Assembly (NCBI GenBank): GCA_965603515.1
Contig: CBFDDH010000008.1
Coordinates: forward strand, 3,823-67,822
DNA length: 64,000 bases
Direction: 5' to 3'
Origin: JAUVZL01 sp965603515
GTDB lineage: Bacteria; Hydrothermota; Tepidihabitantia; SM23-42
The position numbers and the translations under genes are program-made. The notes below the pieces were generated by a model that did no database searches, had not been told where the DNA came from, and was given only the letters and a program-made list of their open reading frames with translations. This document shows, piece by piece, positions 15,152 to 23,813 of the stretch; position 1 is the first letter of the stretch; every line of letters begins with the position of its first letter.

Positions 15152-15925
15152 ATGAAGTCAACACAATATTCTGAAAAAGTTCTTGACCATTTCCGTAAAC
15201 CCAGGAATGTCGGTACATTAAAAGGTGAGGATGTTGCAGTAGGACGAGTCGGAAATCCAGTTTGCGGCGATATTATGGAAATTTATATAAGGGTCAAGGA
15301 TGATAAGATCCTGGACATGAAATTCAAGACCTTCGGTTGTGGCTCTGCGATCGCAACGGCGAGTATGGTCACCGAGTTGGCTATGGGGAAAACATTAGCG
15401 CAAGCGATGAACATCACAAGAAATGATGTAGCTAATGAACTGGACGGACTACCCCCGGTTAAAATGCACTGTTCAAACCTTGCCGCGGATGCTCTCAAAG
15501 ATGCTATTAAAAATTACAAAAGTATGAAAAAAAGTGAAACCGAGGTAACTCATAAAATCGAGCAAGGTACAAAAAAGCTGGTTGGTGAAGATAATTTTCT
15601 TAATAAAGGGGTATTCTATAAAATCGATGGGTACTCGCCATTCAAAGATCAAAGAACGATCATTATAGACAATGGAAGCAAAAGTGCTGAAGCGGCTATA
15701 GAAATATCAAAATATACGCCGCGCGTCGTTCTTGTAACTCAGCTAAAAGACTTACCCGTCAAATCGGATTTAAAGATCAAACTTAATAAAACTGATGTTA
15801 AAGTTCTCTATGAATCAAAAATAATTGAAATCAAAGGTTTCAATACAGTCGAGAAAGTCTTGATTCACGATCTTAATGAGGATGAAAAGTATGAACTATT
15901 CGTCGATGCAATCCTCATCCTATGA
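15152..15925 (+). CDS. IscU/NifU scaffold fused to a degenerate thioredoxin-reductase-like domain
   Basis: The protein has 257 residues; IscU alone is ~130. Residues ~1-125 are a NifU-N/IscU scaffold with C38 (GNPVCGD), C63 (FGCGSA) and C107 (HCSNLA). After a charged linker, residues ~155-257 follow the pattern of the NADPH half of thioredoxin reductase: a strand RTIIID, then SAEAAIEISKYTPRVVLVTQ, KVLYESKIIEIKG and LFVDAILIL. The GxGxxA dinucleotide motif is changed to DNGSKSA (~173-179), so NADPH binding is doubtful. It lies 4 bp after the lysine-less NifS-like gene, and both partners look altered. Assignment of the second domain is by eye. Confidence 0.8.
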   Translation: MKSTQYSEKVLDHFRKPRNVGTLKGEDVAVGRVGNPVCGDIMEIYIRVKDDKILDMKFKTFGCGSAIATASMVTELAMGKTLAQAMNITRNDVANELDGLPPVKMHCSNLAADALKDAIKNYKSMKKSETEVTHKIEQGTKKLVGEDNFLNKGVFYKIDGYSPFKDQRTIIIDNGSKSAEAAIEISKYTPRVVLVTQLKDLPVKSDLKIKLNKTDVKVLYESKIIEIKGFNTVEKVLIHDLNEDEKYELFVDAILIL

Positions 15926-15942
15926 TGTGATCTCAGTATCGA

Positions 15943-18180
15943 ATGATGAAAAAAAATAATAGAAAAGATGTCGAGATTAAGATCATGGGTATGACGTGTG
16001 CAACTTGTGTCCGCACGATCGAGAATTCACTTAAGAACATAAATGGTACACTCAATGTAAATGTGAACCTCAGTGCTGAAAAAGCATTTGTCACATATGA
16101 TCCGCAGCTAACTGCCGTTGGGGAAATGAAAAAAGCGATTAAAGATGCAGGCTATCAGTATATCGATATCGAAGGTGACCAGACAATAGATATGGAAAGG
16201 GAAATAAGAGCAAAAGAATTAAAGGCACGGCGCAATAGATTCATCACCGGTTTTGCTATTGGTATCCCGTTAATGGTACTTATGTATCTACCACTATCTC
16301 TGCCATCTTTCGCACCTTATGGGATGTTAATTTTGACAACACCCGTTTTTATCTATGTTTCTCTACCGATCTTCAAAGCAGCCTATCGTGCCCTTAAGAA
16401 TAAAAATCTCAGTATGGATGTTATGTACTCAATGGGTATCGGAGTAGCTTTCTTATCGAGTATCCTTGGTACTTTTGAAATATTATTATCAAGAGAATTC
16501 TTATTCTATGAAACGTCGATAATGCTCGCTTCCTTTCTAACCTTTGGTCGATATTTAGAAGCAAAAGCTAAAGGAAAAACATCCGATGCAATAAAAAAAT
16601 TAATGGGTCTTCAAGCAAGAATGGCCACGGTAATCCGTGATGAAAAAGAAATGAACATAGCGATCGAACATGTAACGATCAATGATATTATTATTGTGAA
16701 ACCGGGTGAGAAAATACCGGTTGACGGCGAAGTGATCGATGGCAAGAGTTATGTTGATGAAGCAATGATCACAGGAGAACCGATCCCAACGCTTAAAAGA
16801 ACCGGTGATAAAACAGTCGGCGGGACGATCAACAAAAACAGCGTAATCAAGATCAAAGCGCTCAAGATCGGCAAAGACACTCTTTTAGCGCAGATCATAA
16901 AACTTGTTGAAGAAGCCCAGGGTTCAAAACCACAAGTTCAGAGAATTGCCGACAGAGTAGTAACTTATTTTATCCCGGCAGTATTATCAATTGCCCTTCT
17001 TTCTTTTGTTATCTGGTATTTAATTTTGGACTCTACTCTGCTTTTTGCAACAACACGCTTGATTTCGGTCCTGGTTATTGCATGCCCCTGCGCACTCGGA
17101 CTCGCAACACCTACAGCTGTAACCGTGGGTATTGGTCGTGGTGCTGAGCTTGGCGTTCTCATCAAAAAAGGCGAGGCGCTTGAAATATCGCAAAAGCTGA
17201 CAACTGTGGTATTTGACAAAACTGGAACTCTTACCAAAGGCAGACCAGAGGTGACCGATATAGTGGCGATTGGAATGGACGAACAAATACTACTGAAACA
17301 TACTGCAAGTGTTGAAAAGAATTCACAACACCCTTTGGCTGAGGCAATAGTTAAAAAAGCTCAAGAGAAAGGTCTTGAGTTGGTAAAGACTGACAATTTC
17401 GATACCTTTGAAGGCAAGGGTGTCCGAGCAGAAATCGGCGAGCAAGAAATACTGATAGGTAACAGAATTCTCTTAAAAGAAAAACATATCGCATATTCAA
17501 AAGAAATTGAAGAAGAAATAGTACAATTAGAAAATGCAGGAAAAACAGTAACTATCATAGCGATTAACAGAAAAATCAGCGGTGTAATCGCCATTGCTGA
17601 TACTCTGAAAGAAACAACTTACGATGCCATTAAAGAATTAAAAAAATTGAAACTCAAAGTAACCATGATCACAGGGGACAATAAAAGGACGGCACGTGCT
17701 ATTGCAGAACAAATCGGAATTGAAAATGTGTTAGCCGAAGTTTTACCGCAAGATAAGGCTAACGAAGTAAAGAAACTACAGGAAAGAAAAGAGGTCGTGG
17801 CTTTTGTAGGTGACGGAATCAATGATGCGCCAGCCCTTGCTCAGGCAGATGTAGGTATAGCAGTAGGCAGCGGAACAGATATAGCGATAGAAAGTGGTGA
17901 AATAATACTAATAAAAAATGATATTATGGATGTAGTTTCAGCCGTCCAACTAAGCAGAAAAGTAATGTCGAGAATAAAACAAAATCTATTCTGGGCATTT
18001 GCGTATAATACTATATTAATTCCGGTTGCCGCTGGGTTATTAACCCCATTTTTTGGAATTGGTTTTCGTCCGGAATTTGCTGGATTAGCAATGGCATTGA
18101 GTTCAGTAACAGTGGTGACTCTCTCTTTAATGCTAAAAAGATATTCACCACCGGTGAAATTTAAAGGAGGTGATCGATAA
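15943..18180 (+). CDS. copA: copper-exporting P1B-type ATPase
   Basis: The protein has 745 residues. One N-terminal HMA domain (MGMTCATC, residues ~15-22) precedes eight membrane segments, with the CPC motif at 381-383 (ACPCALGLATP), the phosphorylated Asp425 in DKTGTL, the HP dipeptide in NSQHPLAEA, TGDN and GDGINDAPALA. These mark a Cu+ exporter (P1B-1), inner membrane. Two ATG codons overlap at the start; 15943 is taken. The stop overlaps the start of a YHS-domain gene by one base. The upstream permease at 6138 is a second metal exporter in the same island. Confidence 0.95.
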   Translation: MMKKNNRKDVEIKIMGMTCATCVRTIENSLKNINGTLNVNVNLSAEKAFVTYDPQLTAVGEMKKAIKDAGYQYIDIEGDQTIDMEREIRAKELKARRNRFITGFAIGIPLMVLMYLPLSLPSFAPYGMLILTTPVFIYVSLPIFKAAYRALKNKNLSMDVMYSMGIGVAFLSSILGTFEILLSREFLFYETSIMLASFLTFGRYLEAKAKGKTSDAIKKLMGLQARMATVIRDEKEMNIAIEHVTINDIIIVKPGEKIPVDGEVIDGKSYVDEAMITGEPIPTLKRTGDKTVGGTINKNSVIKIKALKIGKDTLLAQIIKLVEEAQGSKPQVQRIADRVVTYFIPAVLSIALLSFVIWYLILDSTLLFATTRLISVLVIACPCALGLATPTAVTVGIGRGAELGVLIKKGEALEISQKLTTVVFDKTGTLTKGRPEVTDIVAIGMDEQILLKHTASVEKNSQHPLAEAIVKKAQEKGLELVKTDNFDTFEGKGVRAEIGEQEILIGNRILLKEKHIAYSKEIEEEIVQLENAGKTVTIIAINRKISGVIAIADTLKETTYDAIKELKKLKLKVTMITGDNKRTARAIAEQIGIENVLAEVLPQDKANEVKKLQERKEVVAFVGDGINDAPALAQADVGIAVGSGTDIAIESGEIILIKNDIMDVVSAVQLSRKVMSRIKQNLFWAFAYNTILIPVAAGLLTPFFGIGFRPEFAGLAMALSSVTVVTLSLMLKRYSPPVKFKGGDR
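18163..18175 (+). promoter_or_regulatory. unusually long Shine-Dalgarno site for the YHS gene
   Basis: AAAGGAGGTGATC is complementary to the whole 3' end of a normal bacterial 16S rRNA (GATCACCTCCTTT). It lies inside the last codons of copA and positions ATG 18180. This supports the small gene as real and strongly translated. Confidence 0.7.
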
Positions 18181-18335
18181 TGGCTATTGATCCGATTTGC
18201 AAAATGGAAGTCGATGAAAAAACAGCTCAATACACAAGTGAACACAATGGTAAAACCTATTTTTTCTGTGCGCCAGGCTGTAAAAAGACCTTTGATGAAA
18301 ATCCTGATAAGTACGTGAATACAGAAACTGAGTAA
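18180..18335 (+). CDS. YHS-domain metal-binding protein
   Basis: The protein has 51 residues: DPICKMEVDEKTA, then YFFCAPGCKKTFDENPDKYV, a complete YHS domain with three cysteines. YHS domains bind copper or other metals, are often fused to CopA-type ATPases, and here stand alone, overlapping the copA stop by one base (TAATG). The start is set by an exceptionally strong ribosome site. The probable role is metal delivery to or sensing for CopA. Confidence 0.9.
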   Translation: MAIDPICKMEVDEKTAQYTSEHNGKTYFFCAPGCKKTFDENPDKYVNTETE

Positions 18336-18373
18336 TAGACGCGACGTACGTACAAGACAAAGGAGTAAAAAGA

Positions 18374-18658
18374 ATGAAATTCACTCATATTAATGGAAAA
18401 AACAAAGGGAAAATCATACTGTATGCTTTAAGCACATGTGTATGGTGCAAAAAAATAAAGCGACTGCTCAGTGAAATGGGTATGGCTTATGATTATGTCT
18501 TTGTGGACCTCTTAGATAAGGAAGAGAAAGATGCTGCAACAGAAGAAATAAAGAAATGGAATCCGCGCTGCTCATTTCCAACCTTGGTCATCAACGAGGA
18601 AAAATGTATACTAGGCTATGATGAGCAAAAAATCAGGAAGGAGTTCAGCGATGAATAA
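18374..18658 (+). CDS. glutaredoxin-family protein
   Basis: The protein has 94 residues. The active site is C22-V-W-C25 in LYALSTCVWCKKIKRLL, followed by the glutaredoxin cis-proline motif SFPTLVI. The charged stretch DKEEKDAATEEIKKWNPRC matches glutaredoxin-like proteins that are paired with ferredoxin-thioredoxin reductase-like proteins in anaerobes. The next gene overlaps it by 8 bp and encodes just such a protein, which is a likely reductant. Confidence 0.9.
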   Translation: MKFTHINGKNKGKIILYALSTCVWCKKIKRLLSEMGMAYDYVFVDLLDKEEKDAATEEIKKWNPRCSFPTLVINEEKCILGYDEQKIRKEFSDE

Positions 18659-19163
18659 TGCTGTCGATTATCAAAGACAAATAGATAGGCTGTACAAGAA
18701 ACTGAAAAGCGACGCAGAAGCAGGTGGATATCGATTGAATCCCGATATCGAGTTTACAAAAGAGCTGGTTGAGGGTCTTTTAACGAATGAAAAAAGATAT
18801 GGATATTGGGCTTGTCCATGCCGGCTTGCTGATGGAGCAGAAAAAAAAGACCGTGATATCATATGCCCGTGCGATTACCGAGATGCTGATCTTACTGAAC
18901 ATGGCGCATGTTATTGCGGACTTTATATTTCACAAGCAGTAATAGATGGTAAAATATCTGCCGGTTCAATCCCGGAGCGAAGACCAGCAAAGGAAAAAAG
19001 AGAAAAAATTGATGAAAAACCGGCATCCTCTCTTAATTCCTCGTTGGGCTATCCTGTTTGGAGATGCAAGGTTTGTGGTTATTTGTGTGCACGTAATGAA
19101 CCACCTGAGGTCTGTCCAATATGTCAGGTAAAGAAGGATAGATTTGAAAAATTCATCGAATAA
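18651..19163 (+). CDS. ferredoxin-thioredoxin reductase catalytic-type domain fused to rubredoxin-like domain
   Basis: The protein has 170 residues from ATG 18651 (GGAAGGAG upstream). Residues ~10-105 are an FTR catalytic beta domain: C55-P-C57, C72-P-C74 and C87-Y-C89, which bind a [4Fe-4S] cluster and a redox disulfide; the usual CHC is CYC. A linker rich in charged residues leads to a rubredoxin-like C4 domain (C139, C142, C155, C158). The gene overlaps the glutaredoxin gene and the downstream YyaL-like gene. The likely path is rubredoxin or ferredoxin electrons to glutaredoxin or thioredoxin-type partners. The fusion is unusual but in keeping with other rubredoxin fusions here. Confidence 0.88.
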   Translation: MNNAVDYQRQIDRLYKKLKSDAEAGGYRLNPDIEFTKELVEGLLTNEKRYGYWACPCRLADGAEKKDRDIICPCDYRDADLTEHGACYCGLYISQAVIDGKISAGSIPERRPAKEKREKIDEKPASSLNSSLGYPVWRCKVCGYLCARNEPPEVCPICQVKKDRFEKFIE

Positions 19164-21291
19164 TTATAAAAATCAGCGCGGGAATCGATTAAGATATGAA
19201 AAAAGTCCGTACCTTTTACAACATGCTAATAATCCGGTTGACTGGTTTCCATGGGGAGAAAAAGCTTTTGAAAAAGCGCACCGAGAGGATAAGCCAATAT
19301 TTCTTTCTATAGGTTATTCCACTTGCCACTGGTGTCACGTTATGGAAAAAGAGTCGTTCGAAGATTATGAGGTCGCGAAACTTTTGAATGAAGCCTTTGT
19401 TTGCATTAAGGTCGATCGCGAGGAAAGACCAGATATTGATAATTTATACATGACAGTCTGCCAGTTGATGACAGGTAGTGGTGGTTGGCCGTTGACTATT
19501 ATAATGACTCCGGATAAAAAACCGTTCTTTGCTGCAACGTATATTCCGAAAGAGAACAGATCCGGAAGAGCAGGGCTCATTACTTTAATACCACAGATCC
19601 AAAAACTTTGGAAAGAACAACGTGATGTTCTTATAAAAACCGTCGATCAAATCACTGCAGTACTGAACCGAATATCAAAAGATCACAATGTGGAAAGTTT
19701 GCACGAATCTATATTAAAAACTACCTACCAAAAACTCCGTCAAAATTTTGATGAAACCAATGGTGGTTTTGGTAACAAACCTAAATTCCCAAGTCCACAC
19801 AATCTTCTTTTCTTATTACGCTACTGGAATCGGAATAACGAAAAAGAGGCATTGGAGATGGTTGAAAAAAGTCTGCAAAATATGCACGCAGGAGGTCTGT
19901 TCGATCATGTTGGGTTTGGTTTTCACCGCTACTCCACCGATGAAAAATGGCTTCTCCCCCATTTTGAAAAGATGCTTTATGACCAGGCAATGTTAGCACT
20001 CGTATATACAGAAGCCTATCAGATAACGAAAAATAAAAATTACGGAATAATAGCACACAAGATTTTTTCTTATACACTACGTGACATGACTGCTCCAGAT
20101 GGAGGATTCTATTCAGCAGAAGACGCAGACAGCGAAGGCGAAGAAGGTAAGTTCTATTTATGGACGGAAGATGATATAAAGGAAGTATTGGGGAAAAATG
20201 CAAATCTAATCATTAAGACCTATAATATACAAAACGATGGGAATTTTACTGAAGAGGCCACAGACACAAAGAATAATAGAAACATACTCTATATTAGTAA
20301 GAGAATTGATGTCATTGCAAATGAACTGGGCATTTCAGAACAAGATTTTTACTCACGCTTAAGCAAAGCACGTGAAAAGCTCTTCGAACACCGTGAAAAA
20401 CGTGTCCATCCTCATAAAGATGATAAAATTCTTACCGACTGGAATGGTCTGATGATAGCTGCATTAGCAAAAGGTAGCCGTATCTTTGGCGAGCGAAAAT
20501 TCAAGGATGCTGCACAGAGATCCGTAGACTTTATATTATCAAAGATGCGCCAATCTGATGGTAGACTCTTACACAGATACCGTGATGAAGAAGCTGCTAT
20601 TATGGCAAACCTGGATGACTATGCTTTCTTCATTTGGGGTTTAATTGAGCTTTATGAAACAACATTTGATGTACATTATTTACAAACTGCTCTTGATTTA
20701 AATAGAGATTTAATATCACATTTCTGGGATGATAAGCATGATGGGTTCTATTTCACACCGGATGATGGTGAAGATCTAATCATTGGGCAAAAACAGATCT
20801 ATGATGGAGCGATTCCTTCAGGTAATTCTGTCGCTCTATTGAATCTGCTCCGTCTTGGAAAATTAACTGCAAATCCTGAGTTAGAAGAAATGGCATCCAA
20901 AATGGTACATTTGTTCGCAAACAGAATCAAACAATCGCCAACTGGATATACTCAGTTTTTGATCGCATTAGACTTTATGATCGGCCCTACCTATGAAGTA
21001 GTTATAGCCGGCGATTCGAAGGCGGGAGACACAAAAAAAATGTTACAAACTTTGACAAAACATTTTATACCGAACAAAGTCGTTATCCTTCGACCACAAG
21101 AGATCAAATCACCAATGATTGATGGGCTTACAGGATATACAGAAAACAATACCAGTATTAACGGAAGAGCTACTGCTTATGTATGTGCAAATTTTAATTG
21201 CAAATCGCCAACCACTGACATTAATGAAATGTTGACATTACTAAATGTCGAGAATACAAAACAAAGTGATCATCAAGCTGGGGTAGAATAA
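19144..21291 (+). CDS. YyaL/SPATA20-type thioredoxin-domain protein
   Basis: The protein has 715 residues from TTG 19144 (AAGGA ~6 bp upstream), overlapping the preceding gene by 20 bp. The N-terminal thioredoxin-like domain (DUF255) begins LRYEKSPYLLQHANNPVDWF and has STCHWCHVM as active site. The rest is an (alpha/alpha)6-barrel like N-acylglucosamine 2-epimerases (FDHVGFGFHRYS, PHFEKMLYDQAML, YSAEDADSEGEEGKFY, LTDWNGLMIAALA). The biochemical role of the family is not settled. Its place next to FTR and glutaredoxin genes suggests a dithiol redox link. Confidence 0.92.
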   Translation: MKNSSNNYKNQRGNRLRYEKSPYLLQHANNPVDWFPWGEKAFEKAHREDKPIFLSIGYSTCHWCHVMEKESFEDYEVAKLLNEAFVCIKVDREERPDIDNLYMTVCQLMTGSGGWPLTIIMTPDKKPFFAATYIPKENRSGRAGLITLIPQIQKLWKEQRDVLIKTVDQITAVLNRISKDHNVESLHESILKTTYQKLRQNFDETNGGFGNKPKFPSPHNLLFLLRYWNRNNEKEALEMVEKSLQNMHAGGLFDHVGFGFHRYSTDEKWLLPHFEKMLYDQAMLALVYTEAYQITKNKNYGIIAHKIFSYTLRDMTAPDGGFYSAEDADSEGEEGKFYLWTEDDIKEVLGKNANLIIKTYNIQNDGNFTEEATDTKNNRNILYISKRIDVIANELGISEQDFYSRLSKAREKLFEHREKRVHPHKDDKILTDWNGLMIAALAKGSRIFGERKFKDAAQRSVDFILSKMRQSDGRLLHRYRDEEAAIMANLDDYAFFIWGLIELYETTFDVHYLQTALDLNRDLISHFWDDKHDGFYFTPDDGEDLIIGQKQIYDGAIPSGNSVALLNLLRLGKLTANPELEEMASKMVHLFANRIKQSPTGYTQFLIALDFMIGPTYEVVIAGDSKAGDTKKMLQTLTKHFIPNKVVILRPQEIKSPMIDGLTGYTENNTSINGRATAYVCANFNCKSPTTDINEMLTLLNVENTKQSDHQAGVE

Positions 21292-21354
21292 CATCATAGA
21301 AATTACGGAGTGCTAAAAGGATAAATAAATATAAAATAATGAAGGAGGTCGTTA

Positions 21355-21807
21355 ATGAAAACAGGAGATAAGATATCGGATTTTGTCTTAAAAGATCAAC
21401 ATAATGAAGAACTGCGCCTATCAAACCTTAAAGTTAAAAAAGTGTTATTATCTTTTCATCCACTCGCGTGGACTAGGATCTGTGCACAACAGATGAAGTC
21501 TTTGGAAGAAAACCAGGAAAGACTTACTGGATTAAATACAATGGCGATCGGTCTGAGTGTCGACACCGTACCATCAAAATACGCTTGGGCAAAAGAATTG
21601 GGTATAAAGAATACGAAATTACTTTCCGATTTCTGGCCGCACGGTGAAGTAGCAAAGAAGTTAGGAATATTCAGAGAAAAAGAAGGGTTTTCAGAAAGGG
21701 CGAACATAATTGTTGACGAAAATCAACTAGTAATTTTCGTCAAAGTATATGATATCTCTAAACTACCCGATATCGAGCAAATAATTGGATTTCTGAAAAA
21801 AGAATAA
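21355..21807 (+). CDS. peroxiredoxin (AhpC/TSA family, single cysteine)
   Basis: The protein has 150 residues. The peroxidatic motif FHPLAWTRIC has C43 with the conserved Thr three residues before it, and the conserved Arg lies in SERANIIVD. C43 is the only cysteine, so it would work as a 1-Cys enzyme needing an external thiol, perhaps the glutaredoxin or PDO encoded nearby. It reduces peroxides. GAAGGAGG lies 8 bp before ATG 21355. A 63 bp gap separates it from the YyaL-like gene. Confidence 0.92.
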   Translation: MKTGDKISDFVLKDQHNEELRLSNLKVKKVLLSFHPLAWTRICAQQMKSLEENQERLTGLNTMAIGLSVDTVPSKYAWAKELGIKNTKLLSDFWPHGEVAKKLGIFREKEGFSERANIIVDENQLVIFVKVYDISKLPDIEQIIGFLKKE

Positions 21808-21819
21808 GGAGTAATAATA

Positions 21820-22290
21820 ATGAACAAAATAAATAACCTCTTAAACGAAGCTATGACTGCTGAAGTCAAAGCACAAGCATTCTATACGGATGCTTCAAAC
21901 AAAGCTCAAAGTCAAGCTGGCAAGAAGCTTTTCAAGGAGCTTGCTGATTTTGAAGGAAACCACTATGAGCGTTTGAAAGGAATAATCAATACGAGAAATC
22001 AGGGTAATGCGTTCAATGAACCGATTCCACCAATACTTATGCCTGATGTTAAATCTGAAATTGAAGGTGAGATTGAACCAAATAAAGACGAAATAGTTGA
22101 TGTCTTAAATATCGCAATAGCGGCAGAAAAAGATGCTCAGGTGAAGTACCGGGAAATCGCTGAAATGATAAAAGAACCTGAAGGCAAAGCTATTTTTAAT
22201 AATTTTGCTGAAGAAGAATATAAACACCAGCGTATTCTTGAAGACCAGTTTTACCATATGTCGAATGAAGGTACAATAATTTGGGAATAG
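21820..22290 (+). CDS. ferritin-like rubrerythrin-family protein
   Basis: The protein has 156 residues, helical, with diiron motifs AEVKAQAFYTDAS, ADFEGNHYERL, AAEKDAQVKYREI and EEEYKHQRIL. It lacks rubredoxin. It is the third such protein in the island and lies 12 bp after the peroxiredoxin gene. The role is probably peroxide or iron handling, as for the other two. Confidence 0.85.
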   Translation: MNKINNLLNEAMTAEVKAQAFYTDASNKAQSQAGKKLFKELADFEGNHYERLKGIINTRNQGNAFNEPIPPILMPDVKSEIEGEIEPNKDEIVDVLNIAIAAEKDAQVKYREIAEMIKEPEGKAIFNNFAEEEYKHQRILEDQFYHMSNEGTIIWE

Positions 22291-22305
22291 ACTACTGGAG
22301 CAATA

Positions 22306-22884
22306 ATGGATGTTTTTGACGCAATAAGGGAAAGACGGGCTTACCGTTCACTCGAACCTATTGTGATTACCCAAGATATGATTAATGAATTAGCGATCAG
22401 CGCACAGCTTTTTTGTTCTTGTTTTAACAGCCAACCATGGCGCTATGTTTTTGTTTATGATCTGGATATGCTAAAAAGGATGCATTCTGCACTTTCGCCT
22501 GGTAATGAGTGGGCACAAGCAGGTTCAATGATGATCGCAGTTTTATCAAAACCAAAACTCGATTGTATTATCAAAAATCGGAAATACTATCTCTTCGACA
22601 CGGGTATGGCTACAGCGGCTCTGATATTACGCTCAACAGAACTCGGCCTGGTCGCTCACCCTATCGCTGGTTTCAGTCCAAAAAAAACTCGGGAGATTTT
22701 AGATATCCCTCCTGATATGGAAATCATAACCCTTGTTATTGTCGGTAAGAAATCAAATAAGGTAAATCCTGGTCTTTCCAGACAACAGGTCGAAGCAGAA
22801 GAACAACGACCAGCGAGATTACCGATTGATGAATTCGTCTATTTAAATGAATTCAGTACAAAAGAGCACAATAAGGAGAAATAA
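22306..22884 (+). CDS. nitroreductase-family flavoprotein
   Basis: The protein has 192 residues. The N-terminus MDVFDAIRERRAYRSLEP and the later QPWRYVFVYD and GLVAHPIAGFSPKKTREIL are typical FMN-binding elements of the nitroreductase superfamily. These enzymes use NAD(P)H or other donors to reduce varied substrates; the substrate here is unknown. The stop shares its last base with the start of the next gene (TAATG). Confidence 0.9.
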   Translation: MDVFDAIRERRAYRSLEPIVITQDMINELAISAQLFCSCFNSQPWRYVFVYDLDMLKRMHSALSPGNEWAQAGSMMIAVLSKPKLDCIIKNRKYYLFDTGMATAALILRSTELGLVAHPIAGFSPKKTREILDIPPDMEIITLVIVGKKSNKVNPGLSRQQVEAEEQRPARLPIDEFVYLNEFSTKEHNKEK

Positions 22885-23546
22885 TGTCTGGTTTAGATGA
22901 AAAGATAAAAGAGGAAGTAAAAAACATATTCAAGGATTTGAAAGACCCTATTAAGTTAATCGTCTTCACACGCGACGATACGATCACTGTCCCGGGTCGT
23001 GAATGCCCGACCTGTAAGGATAACGAAACACTCATAAAAGAGGTTTCTGAATTATCTGACAAAATAAGTATAGAAGTGTACGATATCGCCAAAGATGACG
23101 ATAAAGCCAAGGACTATGGTATTGATAGGGTTCCGGTTACATTGGTGCAGGCTGATAAAAATGTTGGCATACGACTGTACGGAGTACCTGCAGGTCATGA
23201 ATTTGCGACGCTTTTGAACGCCATAAATATCGTTTCTAAATCAAGCTCAGAACTCTCTGAACAAACAATTGAAAAACTTAAAACCATATCTAAACCAGTC
23301 CATATACAGGTATTTGTAACTCTCGCATGCCCTTATTGCGCACCAGCTGCTTCAATGGCGCACAATATGGCAGTCGAGAATGATAATATCAAAGCTGATA
23401 TGATAGATGCCCAGGAATTCCCAGAATTGGCTCAAAAATACAATGTATTTTCAGTACCAAAAATCGTGATAAATGAGACCGTTCAATTTGAAGGCGCTGT
23501 AGATGAAAATGCTTTTCTTGGAAAAATTCTGCAAAGCATTGAGTAA
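22884..23546 (+). CDS. protein disulfide oxidoreductase (PDO, two thioredoxin-like units)
   Basis: The protein has 220 residues forming two thioredoxin folds in tandem, each with a CxxC: C41-P-T-C44 and C149-P-Y-C152. This matches glutaredoxin-like PDO proteins of thermophiles and anaerobes. cis-Pro motifs DRVPVTLV and FSVPKIVI follow each site. It could reduce the single-Cys peroxiredoxin or form protein disulfides. It is the last gene before the sigma-54 controlled block. Confidence 0.92.
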   Translation: MSGLDEKIKEEVKNIFKDLKDPIKLIVFTRDDTITVPGRECPTCKDNETLIKEVSELSDKISIEVYDIAKDDDKAKDYGIDRVPVTLVQADKNVGIRLYGVPAGHEFATLLNAINIVSKSSSELSEQTIEKLKTISKPVHIQVFVTLACPYCAPAASMAHNMAVENDNIKADMIDAQEFPELAQKYNVFSVPKIVINETVQFEGAVDENAFLGKILQSIE

Positions 23547-23550
23547 GTTA

Positions 23551-23583
23551 CATATTGTTTCATATCTGAAGCATATTGTTTCA
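23551..23583 (+). repeat. 12 bp direct repeat, candidate enhancer upstream of sigma-54 promoter
   Basis: CATATTGTTTCA occurs at 23551-23562 and 23572-23583, 21 bp (two helical turns) apart and ~190-220 bp upstream of the sigma-54 promoter. Enhancer-binding activators usually bind such paired sites at this distance. The remaining gap up to 23771 shows no gene. Confidence 0.35.
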
Positions 23584-23771
23584 ATTATTCAACCGAAAAC
23601 ACTCTATATTTCAGAGGAGATTCAATGCTGGAACGATGTTACAACACTGAAACGATTTAAGTTAAATACAGAAACCGAGGATAGTAGCAATTTACTTTAA
23701 GCAAACTGGAAAATTGCTGATATCTCGGGGAATTCGCCACCTGTCCCCTATTATTAATTCTATGCATGTAC

Positions 23772-23787
23772 TGGCACGGATATTGCT
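23772..23787 (+). promoter_or_regulatory. sigma-54 promoter
   Basis: TGGCACGGATATTGCT matches the -24/-12 consensus TGGCACGnnnnTTGCW at every fixed position, with GG and GC separated by exactly 10 bp. It lies 27 bp before the first DUF5320-like gene and probably drives the block 23814-29704, or at least its first part. Confidence 0.85.
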
Positions 23788-23813
23788 ATGGTAATAAGTA
23801 AAAGGAGGCTATT

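Noticed and set aside
14592..15218. 208-residue open frame on the minus strand
   Set aside because: It is antisense to the well-supported NifS-like gene and its product looks like a shadow translation.
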